This document shows, piece by piece, positions 18,671 to 28,143 of a stretch of 31,130 nucleotides of DNA. Position 1 is the stretch's first letter; the number at the start of each line of letters is the position of its first letter. Source of the DNA: Carex sylvatica (taxonomy: Eukaryota; Streptophyta; Magnoliopsida; Poales; Cyperaceae); assembly GCA_964058845.1 (NCBI GenBank), contig CAXKVR010000223.1, positions 1-31,130 of the forward strand. Direction: 5' to 3'. Under the pieces are notes generated by a model. It saw only the letters and a program-made list of their open reading frames with translations, did no database searches and was not told where the DNA came from. The position numbers were made by a program, and so were the translations under genes.

Positions 18671-21600
18671 GATTCTTAGTTGGAATACTAGAGGCCTAGG
18701 CCTACCAAACAAACGTAGAGCCCTTAAGGATTTTCTTTACTATAATCATATTGACATTGTCTTAAGGATTTTCTTTACTATAATCATATTGACATTGTAG
18801 GAATCCAAGAAACTAAAAAGGAACACTTCCACAATAGAACACTGAATGCTTTAAGTCCAATCATCTTACACTGGATATACAAACCCTCTCAAAGATCAGT
18901 AGGGGGTCATTTTAGGAGTCAATGACTCAAATTTTTTTATTCTAAACACATGGATCATGAACTATTCTATCACTGTTCACCTAAAAAGCAAATCTGAAAA
19001 TTTTGAGTGGTTGATTACCACAGTTTATGGACCAGTAGTTTCTAACCTTAGAAGAGACTTCCTTACCAAACTACAATCAATCCCCTCCCTAGGCCCTCCA
19101 ACTTGGTTAATATTTGGTGATTTCAACCTAATTAGGAATAGAACTGAGAAACAAGGCACATCCTATAATTACATACTTAGTAGTAGATTTAATAATTTGA
19201 TCTCTGACCTTGATTTACATGAATATCCACTCTCAGATAGGAAATTCACATGGGCTAGATCCTTAATTTCATCATCTAAGGCTTTATTAGATAGATTCCT
19301 CTGTAGCACTTAATGACTAATTCACTATCTAAACACTATCATCACTTCACTCCCCAGGATTTACTCTGATCATAATCCCTTAATTCTCCATACTGATTCC
19401 ATTTCAACTAGTCCTACAAAATCCATCAAATTTGAGAAATCCTGGATCTCACAGGAATGATTCTCAGATCTAATTGTTTCATGATGGTTGGCTTTTTCTT
19501 TAGGTCATGACTTAGGAAATTCATAGAAATATAAATTGCAATTCCTTAGACAAAAACTAAGGGTTGGAATGCAAATATACAAGGGGAAAAGAAAATGAAA
19601 AAAATCTAATCTCTTATAACAAATAGAATCCTTTGAATCTCTAAACGACTCACATTCACTCACACCTCTAGAATATAAACAATGGAAAGACTGCCAATCT
19701 GCATTGTACCAAATTTACAAAGAAGAAGAATCATATTGGCAATCCAAAGCTAGACTACATTGGTTTTTAGAAGGTGACCGTAACACAAAATTCTTCCATC
19801 TCTCAGCTTCAATTAGGAAAAAGAAAAATGCTATTCTCTCTTTAGAAATTGATGGTACAACAGTATATGACCCACATATACTACAAACCCATATCACATC
19901 ATACTTTAAGGTCTTATTAGGAACATTAGTAGATAGACTTGTCACTCTTCAACCTAATATTTGGTCAACATCATAAAAAGTAACACCACTGCAACAATCA
20001 ACCCTTGAACTGCCTTTTACATAAGAAGAAATCAAAGCCACTGTGTTTTCTTGCAACCCAACTAAAGCTCCAGGACCTGATGACATACCCTTTTTATTCT
20101 ACCAAACATATTGGGACTTGATTCAACCTGACATCAACCAACTGTTTCAATCCTTTTATTATAGAACCTTAGATGCATCCAAACTTAATCTAGCCTCACT
20201 ATGTCTTATACCCAAGAAATCAGATGCCACATCATTACAAAATTACATACCAATTAGCCTGATCAACTGCAGCTTCAAACTTATAATCAAACTCTTGTCA
20301 AATAGATTATCTTTAGTCATTGATCCATTAATAGATGACTTCCAAGCAGCATTTATCAAATGTAGATTGATAGGGGATAATATAGTTAGAGCTCATGAGG
20401 TTTTACACCAACTTAGATTGACCAAAAGACCAGGAATACTTCTCAAATTAGATTTTGAGAAGGCCTTTGATAAAGTAGATTGGAATTTTCTAATTGAAAT
20501 TCTAGCTGCAAGGAGATTTGAAACTCTATTTATTAATTGGATTAAAGATATATTAGAAAATAGCAGAACCTGTATTTCTTATAATGGCACAATGGGACCA
20601 TACTTCCCTTGCAAAAAAGGCTTAAGACAAGGAGATCCTATTTCACCCCTTCTTTTTGACCTAGTAGTAGATGCCTAAAACAAAATTTTAAGTAATACCC
20701 AGTCATCTGGATTGATTTCTGGTTTAGGTGGTTTCCAAAATACAACTAAGGTACTTAACTTGCATTTTGCGGATGACACCCTTATATTCCTTGAAGCCAA
20801 TATCTTAATGGTGGAAAACCTCAAATTTCTTCTAATTGGTTTTGAATCACTTTCAGGACTTAAAATAAACTTTCACAAAAGTGTACTAGTCCCCTTAAAT
20901 ATCTCTAGTGATCTAGCAAATAATTTGGTTGTTCAATTAGGCTGCCAAATATCTTTTTTACCAATTACCTACCTAGGTGTCCCTCTCCACTAGAAGAAAC
21001 TATCCACATCTGATTAGCAACCCTTAATTACTAAAATTGAAAATAGACTACAAACATGGAAAGACTCATTACTTTCTTTCGGTGGTAGAGTTACATTGTT
21101 AAACTAAGTACTTACCTCCATCCCATTATACTGGCTTGCTATATATAGACTACCTGTAAATATTAGACAGAAGATAGATAGGATAAAGAAAAAAAATTTA
21201 TGGTCAAGATCAGACTCTACCAAGAAGAAGTACCACATTGTTAAATGGGAACAAGTATGCCTTAGCAAAAGTCAAAGGGGGTTAGGCATTCTAGACCTAG
21301 AACGAATGAATATTTCCCTCTTATCAAAGTGGTGGTTTAGATTCAAAGACCCAACTTGTTCTGACAAATGGGAAGAGATACTATCTGAAAAATACACTAC
21401 CTCAGGTTTAGATGTACATAGATGCTCCTCCTTTTGGTTAGAAATATTATCCATTAGGCATATAGTTGAATTAGGAATAAATAGAAAAATAGGAAATGGT
21501 CAGTCCACTTTATTCTGGCTGGACAGATGGCAAGGGGAATGTTCCCTGTACTGTTTATACTCTAATCTGTTTAGAATAGCATTAGACCCCATGATTTCTG

Positions 21601-22532
21601 TCACTGATGTCATCCACAACAATTCCATCTACATCCAATTTATAAGGCAAATAATTGGTGTATTACTTACAGAATGACACCAACTATCAAACCTGTCCCC
21701 AATATTAATTGACAATACCATACCAGACATAATACACTGGAGATAGAATACTTCTGGTATATTCACAGTTCATTCCCTATACACTTGGCTTGAGTATGGG
21801 GGTATTAAGAATAAAGACTATACAATTCTATGGAAAACAAAAATACCTTTCAAGATCAAAATTTTTATGTGGTTAGTAAAAGAGGGCAAAATCTTAACCA
21901 ATGATAACCTAGCCAAGAAGGGATGGACTGAAAACCATGCATGTCACTTCTGTAATGATAATAAAATTATTGACCATTTATTTGTTACTTGCCCTGTTAC
22001 TTCCTCAATCTGGTCATAGATAGCTACACACAATAACTTTACTTTTGATAGTGTTACCATAGCAGATCTTTGGGTATTAGATGCTCACATTCCCTTAAAA
22101 GATAAACTCCTAATTGAACTAATTAGATCAGCTACATTATGGGTAATCTGGTTAAATAGAAATAAAATATGCTTCAATAACTCTGTCGTACCAACTTTAG
22201 CTTCTTTAGACTCTCAAATCATAGCACTTACTTCTTTCTGGTGTAAATCTAATAATGATGAAATATTTTTTAAACTAACTATGATTTTACCTATGGATGT
22301 CACAAATTTGCATCAGCCAGGCTCAATTATAATACTCTCGGAGACCGATACATCCACAAGAGACAACAGCTCTTGGGATTCTGAGGAAGATCCCTATCTT
22401 GGGTTAGAGGGTTCAGACCTCCTGGATTACATTAGAGACAGAGAAGAACTGGATGCAATAGATGCTGCCTATTTGCAATCCTCTAACCCATCTGTTGCTT
22501 CATCTCATGCCAGTTCTTCTATAGCAAACTAG
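18663..22532 (+). pseudogene. LINE ORF2: AP-endonuclease plus reverse transcriptase, inactivated
   Basis: The frame starts ATG GTT AAG (KILSWNTRGLG), typical of plant L1 ORF2. Endonuclease landmarks are WNTRGL, QETK, YGP, GDFNLIRNR and SDHNPL (about 19365). The reverse transcriptase has KAPGPDDIPF, PISLINC, a LDFEKAFDKVDW block, GLRQGDPISPLLF and FADD (20766-20777). Beyond it lies a zinc-binding C-terminus (CHFC...DH...C, about 21940-21995) and an acidic tail ending at the TAG at 22530; no RNase H domain is visible. A 38-bp tandem duplication (18723-18798) and a compensating shift near 18905 break the endonuclease. From 18906 on, one frame runs to 22532 with 16 premature stops. Intact ORF2 nicks DNA and primes cDNA synthesis on the target. 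Confidence 0.93.
18723..18798 (+). repeat. 38-bp perfect tandem duplication in ORF2
   Basis: 18723-18760 and 18761-18798 are identical, each starting CTTAAGGATTTTCTTTACTA. Since 38 is not a multiple of three, it shifts the frame just after the N-terminal WNTRGL motif of the endonuclease. Confidence 0.95.
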
Positions 22533-22773
22533 TTACCACTCTATTAGTTCCAATATCTAGACTTTACTGTTTACTATCATGTATGATAAACCTCATGCTT
22601 TATGTGCTACTCTTAAGTAACTGCTGTGCTCTGATTGCCTAACAGTCAGAGTATTATTTTGTTGTTTAGATAACCAGTTTGATTTAGTTGACTGACTAGT
22701 ATCAGCATTATGGTACATTTTGTATGAACAATTAGTTTCTAATGAAATTGGTGGTTGTTAAACCACTTTTATC

Positions 22774-22786
22774 AAAAAAAAAAAAA
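22774..22786 (+). other. Poly-A tail of the LINE
   Basis: About 13 A residues follow ...TTTTATC at the end of the element and run into the right TSD copy. The exact end is ambiguous by two bases because the TSD starts with AA. Confidence 0.9.
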
Positions 22787-22800
22787 TTATCATATACAAG
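22785..22800 (+). repeat. Target-site duplication, right copy, of the LINE
   Basis: AATTATCATATACAAG is identical to 16313-16328. The perfect match over 16 bases dates the insertion as fairly recent compared with the decay of its reading frames. Confidence 0.93.
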
Positions 22801-23990
22801 CATCCCCTCTATCTAATTTGGTGTTACAAATTATTGACAATATATTATTCGGATTTAAAATTTTATATAAATCTCCTTAATAAATAAAATTTGCAAGACT
22901 TAATTGTCTATGATACATCAAATACTATGTAATAAAAAATTTATAATCTGAAAATTTAAATGCTTATTTATACACAGGAGATAATCAACAGTTTTAAAAT
23001 CGGACAACTTTTTTCCTAACAAATGCATAAGAATAAGAAAAATTGACCATCAACGGTTCAAAGAAATTTAGAAATATTATTAAAATTGTCTTGTAATTAT
23101 TTAATGATATAATAGCGTACTTAAAAATCTCAAATTACATTGAAAAAAAAGAAATTTTTTAGTGTAAAATTAATAAACTACATATTAATAAAGTAGTTCA
23201 CGACATATATTGTGGTTGGCTTCCATATTTCTCATCTGAGAAATTGGTTTATCTATAATTTGAATGATAACTACGTTTTAATGCGGCAACAGTACATAAT
23301 AACATAAATCTTCTGATAATTCTGTCCTTTGCACGAAAGACGATAAAGCTAGTGATTGCATACGATCCGGGAGTGTCCAACCACGGCACGGCACCTCTCT
23401 TTGGGCTCCGTGTAACCCCAGCTCCAAAACCCGGATTCAGACTCCGTACTTTGTACCTCTAGTCTTTTTCTTCTTCTTTTACACACAAACTCGCCCTCCA
23501 TTTTCAAACTGGACATCTCCGCATCTTCATATCAGGCTATCAGCAACCTTGTCATTCGGTGGTATTAAAAATGGATATCTCCATTTATTTTGTAACTGCA
23601 GGGAATAATGACGATTCCAATGCGAGCGTTCCCGCTTTTCAACCTTTCACTATTGTCCATTGGTATGCTCTGTTTCCTCAAAAAAAAAAAACATTGGTGT
23701 GCTCTGCGTACAATGCTGTTTACTGTGCGGAGCTCAGAGCGGATCAGACACAGTTGGCCATCTCGAGCGATTTAAATCTCTAGGGTGTACAATTTGATGT
23801 TGCTACTTACTGCCCTACGGGGGTGAACCCGCTTTACGAAAGACTACAGAAATCTGATAATATTTGAAATGGGAATCGACTCTGCTGGTTTAGTAAATGC
23901 GAGACAGAGAGGTAAAACAGATCGTGATCAACTGGAGCAGTAAATATTAATAACTAATCGGGCGTGGGTTCCCATTTACTCTGTCGGGTG
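22801..23990. other. Intergenic DNA and distal promoter of the CRF-type gene
   Basis: The first 550 bases are AT-rich without features. From about 23340 the sequence is GC-richer and may hold regulatory DNA of the next gene. A short direct repeat, CATTGGTATGCTCTG / CATTGGTGTGCTCTG, flanks an A-run at 23660-23706. An open frame at 23559-23783 spans that A-run, matches no family I know, and is not called as a gene. Confidence 0.45.
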
Positions 23991-23994
23991 AATT

Positions 23995-24003
23995 TCTATA
24001 AAG
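23995..24003 (+). promoter_or_regulatory. TATA box of the CRF-type gene
   Basis: TCTATAAAG is followed about 20 bases later by a CT microsatellite. It predicts a transcript start near 24030 and an unusually long (about 450 base) pyrimidine-rich 5' UTR. I see no ATG between there and 24478. Confidence 0.6.
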
Positions 24004-24022
24004 TAATACCGACCGTTTCACG

Positions 24023-24045
24023 CTCTCTCTCTCTCTCTCTCTCTC
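24023..24045 (+). repeat. (CT)n microsatellite at the 5' UTR start
   Basis: About 11 CT dinucleotides lie just downstream of the TATA box, followed by more CT-rich sequence to about 24080. CT runs in 5' leaders are common in plant genes, and the run is expected to vary in length between individuals. Confidence 0.85.
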
Positions 24046-24477
24046 CTTTTTATCTTCTCCTCTCTACTTCTCTCTCTCAGTGACTCCCAATCCCCCATAG
24101 AACCTCTCTAAAACCCCACCAAAACCTTCCATTTCTCTTTGAAAAACTACAAATAGAAAAAACAAATTCTTATTGCTCCACCTTAATCAATCTGCGAGAG
24201 AGCAAGAGCTCTGTTTATTATTCTGATTCCCAAAACCGTTAGTTTCATTCTCTTGGTTTTCTCTCTTTATTGCTTCCATTAATACACCCCTCTTTCCTCT
24301 CCCTCCCTATTTCAAGACCGATTCTCTCCTAGGTTGTGTAGTTACCGCAACCACTTTAACTGTTGCATATTTTCTCACACACTTTCTATTAAAGCTGCTT
24401 CCATTATTCTCCTCCTGCCATCCCACTTTTTATTAAAACCCACAGAGGCGGTAAACTCACCGCCTCTGATCTTCCCA

Positions 24478-25642
24478 ATGGCGAAACCTCGCACCTTGCG
24501 CATCATCTGGAGCGACCCGGATGCTACTGACACATCTGACACGGAATCACAGGACGCTTCCAGTCACCGTCGCGTCAGTCGGTCGGTGAGGCACCTTCCA
24601 GTCAACTCCGTGCACGGGACCACCACCACCGCCATTTCAAAAGTGCCCAAAAAAGCTACTACAAGTCGCAAAACGAAGAGTAAAACAAAACATGTAGGCA
24701 GTACAAAGTACAGAGGAGTGAGGCGGCGACCGTGGGGAAAGTATGCGGCTGAAATACGGGACCCATTGAGGGGAGTAAGGGTTTGGCTTGGTACATTCAA
24801 CACGGCTGAGGAGGCAGCTCTGGTGTACGACTCGGCAGCGATTCAGCTCAGGGGACCCACAGCACAGACTAACTTTCCAGCAGGGTCGAGCGGGTCTTCT
24901 GTGGCGGAGCCTGTGCAAACAATGGAGTGTGAGACAGGGTCAGGAGATGAGTCGCCAAAGGAGTTGGGTTTCTCCTCTCCAACTTCAGTGCTCAGAAAGG
25001 TATTGTTCAGTGTTCACTAATTTTCGTTGGTACCAGTATGTGTTGGTACTTGGTACTGGTATATTTCGGAGTGGTACTAAAGAAAGGTTGAACTTATTGG
25101 TGGGGATACTACAGTCAAAGGAGCCGTTATGCTGTCATCACCTTATGTTTGACCATGTTGAAGCGCTAATTTTGTCCCAAATTAACAATTACTAAGGCCA
25201 ATCTGTGATTAGTGCTGTTTAAGGGAAGATGTTTGTTACTAAATCTCTCTAGTTCAGTATGTTACAATGGTAATACAAACCTTAAATCAGCAGTAGAAAC
25301 TCTTTACTGATACTACATTGATTTCAGGTCGAGTCCTCATGCTCTCTATCTGAAGAAAAAATAGAACCGACAAAGGATATCAAGCCGAGTTCACCTACGG
25401 GGATTGAGTTGCCGCAAGAGCTCCTGCAGGAACTTGAAATGCCAATTTATGATGATTTCTTGGAGCTTGATTTCTCTGAACCAAGGTTGCTCTTAGAAGA
25501 GTCATCTGGGGTTGACGTTGCAGCTTCTGATTGGTCGTGGGGTTTGGATTTAGTATCCGGACCAGACACTTGGCAGGACAATGATTATTTTGAGGAGTTG
25601 CATGATTTGTTTCCTCTAAATTCCCTCCCTGCTGTGTTTTAA
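24478..25642 (+). CDS. AP2/ERF transcription factor, cytokinin response factor (CRF) type, two exons
   Basis: Exons are 24478-24999 and 25328-25642, with a 328-bp GT-AG intron (AAAG/GTATTG, TTTCAG/GTCGAG) in phase 0. The 278-residue product has an N-terminal CRF-like block (about 4-40: [18 protein letters not shown], then HRRVSRSV), a basic Lys-rich stretch (about 55-72), and one AP2/ERF domain (about 77-134: [19 protein letters not shown] to [10 protein letters not shown]). The Ala and Asp that mark ERF-type binding of GCC-box DNA are present (KYAAEIRD). The conserved SPTSVL motif (168-172) ends exon 1, and exon 2 gives an acidic C-terminus that may be the activation region. CRFs (ERF group VI) act in the nucleus in cytokinin and stress responses. 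The ATG at 24478 is the first in the leader. Reading through the intron would stop after six codons. Confidence 0.93.
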
Positions 25643-27504
25643 AAGTGGAATGTGTTGTTTTACATTATTTAAAAAAGTAATATTATTTTCTTGTTAGTAG
25701 AATGGAAAGTAATTTTTTGTTATTAGTTAATATTTAGAGGAGAGTAAAGAAATACAAATCGGCTTTGTGTTTTATTGTAATTTTGCTGAATTGTTGGTGA
25801 AATGTAGTTCTTTTATTATTTTTATTTAGTTATGAACGAACCTTTAGGCCGTGTAATGAACTCAGTACTAACTGTCATTGTGTGAAATTCCTTTCATAAT
25901 GTAATTTGTTTTTATCTGTTCATGTTTGGAGTTTGGTGCATGAATCATGATTATGTAATGAAGATGATAAATTTCAAGTTAAAATTAGGTTACATTAAAT
26001 TGAACCAAATAATTATTACTAATTTTAATTATAAATAACTGACCAACGTTAGTGGTTCATAGAACAAATTGAAATCATGCGCTTGATGGTATTAAATTAG
26101 AAAACAGAAAGTATTTACATTATTTAGTAGCTGTTTGTTTTAAATATTTGTCGAGCTTAGTGCAAGAAAAATTAGAAAACTGAAAAACAGGAATTTTTTA
26201 TGTACCAGAAAACTCGGATTAGTGGTAACCTTGGTGAGTGTGATGACTTAAATTATTTTGCTTTTGAAAACCTTGTTTTGGGTTTTGTGAATGGCTGTGT
26301 TATACATATAATATTAGATTTTAGATTCTGCAAAATTTGGGGTTGTTTGTCTCTAATATTTGAACGTGCTGTAAAATTATGTGCTTGATAGCAAGATAAT
26401 ATGATTATGAACAAATTAACCAAGATACAAATATTTTCATGATTACAAAGAAAATCTTCAAAATAGTCAGACTTGTTCCTGTTAAACATTTGGGGGAAGT
26501 GAAAATATAAAATGAATCATTGGTGATTACTGATTCGGGTAGAAGGAATGAACCTTTACTAAGTGTATACCAACTTTATTTACTGACATATCTCTGTTGT
26601 ATAACTGTTTTACATACCGCATACGCTTCTTTTTCTTTTCATTTCGCCAGATAAAGATCCCTTTTTTCCCACTTCACAATTGCACGGATGAATTAGATAA
26701 CTTCGCTATTTACATTTTTGTTTTTCGTCTCTCTTATGACCCTTTGATTTCATTTTTTGTATAATTTTTGTTGAAAAAAAATGTTGATTAGTACAGTATT
26801 AAATATTATATTAAAATTCAGAAAGTACATTGTTTTCCTTACGACAGATACCGTATATTTCATGTACAAACATGTTGGATGTAAAATACAATTTTCTATA
26901 AAGACGAGGGTCCAATTGAAAAGATACTGACAAAAATATATTACCTAACCATCGGATCAAAAGAAAAAAAAGAAGACATCAGCTGAAAATCTGCCATTGC
27001 AGTTCTTTGACCTCCTTTGCCTCTTCAAAACAGTAAGAACAGGAAGCACTTAAAAAAGGAAAGATAAGGAAGAATCTTAAAAAAAGAAAGAAAATTAACT
27101 ATAAAAGTGACAGATAAAGTCATGAAACATCAAAGTTCAAATACATTGTGCTAATGATGTAATTTACAGGCTTTTATTTCTTTCTTTAAGTTGTGTTTTA
27201 ACTGGGTGAAACTTGATGATTAATTTTTTTTTCACACACCCTACTATCTAAATTAGGAGGTAAGATGTTTGATTTTTGTAAGAATAAACTTATAATTTTT
27301 TTCGGTCATGTTGTACATATGTTTGTTATTTATTACAATATTTATGGAGAATCACACTATCACGTGACATGAAGTGCAGTCTATATTTGCCGCATTAATG
27401 GTCCATTTAAGCCCATCATCGAGCCCATTTAAGAGAATCTGTAATCATCCGTATTGGGTCAACGTTTTGGGTAAGGATTTTAACTGATTAGTTTAGGCTT
27501 AATG
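25643..27504. other. 3' flank of the CRF-type gene and intergenic DNA
   Basis: The first ~250 bases are the probable 3' UTR (T-rich, with several TTATTTTTATTT-like words). The rest is AT-rich. Short open frames near 26200-26490 on both strands overlap each other and match nothing known. No repeat or RNA gene is recognised. Confidence 0.5.
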
Positions 27505-27512
27505 CAGCGTAC

Positions 27513-28135
27513 TAGGGTTTTGCAAACAGACCGGATTGGACCGGGCGGGTTGAACCCAGGCACGGGCAAGAGTAGTCACGGGCACGAGTGACACGGATCA
27601 CGGGTGAAACGGATTGGATAGTACGGATATTTTTTTTAAAAACTCTACCCAGCCCGTTTCGACTCCCGGAGAATCACAGATAGGCAGATTGAACGGGTTC
27701 GGGTTCACCAGTCCGGATATTTTTTCTTTTGTTTTTTCTATTTTTTTTAAATCAATAAAATACAAATTTATTTATTGAAAAGAAAAAAAGAAAAAAAATC
27801 AATAAAATACAAATTTATTTTTTTGGACAGGTACGGAAACTTGTGGCGGGTAGGAGGAAAATCGGAATTTTTCAAAAAAATTTGAATTTTTTTTTAGGCG
27901 GTCACGGGTACGGATTAAATCCAGTGGGTACATGAGTACACGGGTCGGACCGGACCGAGTTACAAATGATACGAGACAGGTTAATACGGGTTTAGTCTCA
28001 AAAAATCAAATCTGGTCCATTTCATACCCACACTTGTGTATCCGTTTAAAACTCAGACACGAACTGAACTGAACGGATCACGGGCACGAATAAATCGGAC
28101 CGAGTCCGATCCCTGTGGGTTGTGTCAAAACTCTA
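27513..28135. mobile_element. Non-autonomous hAT element, 623 bp, 8-bp TSD
   Basis: The left end TAGGGTTTTGCAAAC pairs with the inverted right end TAGAGTTTTGACAC, a common plant hAT terminus. A perfect 8-bp duplication, CAGCGTAC, flanks it (27505-27512 and 28136-28143). Both subterminal regions are rich in CGGGT, CACGGGC and CGGACCG words, GC-rich against the AT-rich genome. The centre has two copies of AATCAATAAAATACAAATTT (about 27750 and 27797) around an A-rich stretch. No transposase is present. Confidence 0.88.
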
Positions 28136-28143
28136 CAGCGTAC

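Larger units (their letters stand above)
16329..22784 (+). mobile_element. L1-type LINE retrotransposon with inverted 5' segment
   Basis: A 6.5-kb non-LTR retrotransposon. From the right it has a poly-A tail (about 22774-22786), a 3' UTR (22533-22773), ORF2 (endonuclease, reverse transcriptase, zinc-binding C-terminus) and the 3' half of ORF1, all on the plus strand. The 5' half of ORF1 (16329-17823) lies on the minus strand. A 16-bp TSD brackets the whole unit, so this is one insertion with 5' inversion, not two elements. The switch point is at about 17824. The copy begins close to the ORF1 start codon, so any 5' UTR is missing. All reading frames are broken; the copy cannot encode working proteins. 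Confidence 0.94.

Noticed and set aside
23559..23783. Short plus-strand open frame upstream of the CRF-type gene
   Set aside because: It includes an A-run flanked by a short direct repeat, has no recognisable domain, and lies in the putative promoter region.
24564..25195. Frames on both strands overlapping the CRF-type exon 1
   Set aside because: They are shadows of the AP2/ERF coding region, whose frame is unmistakable.
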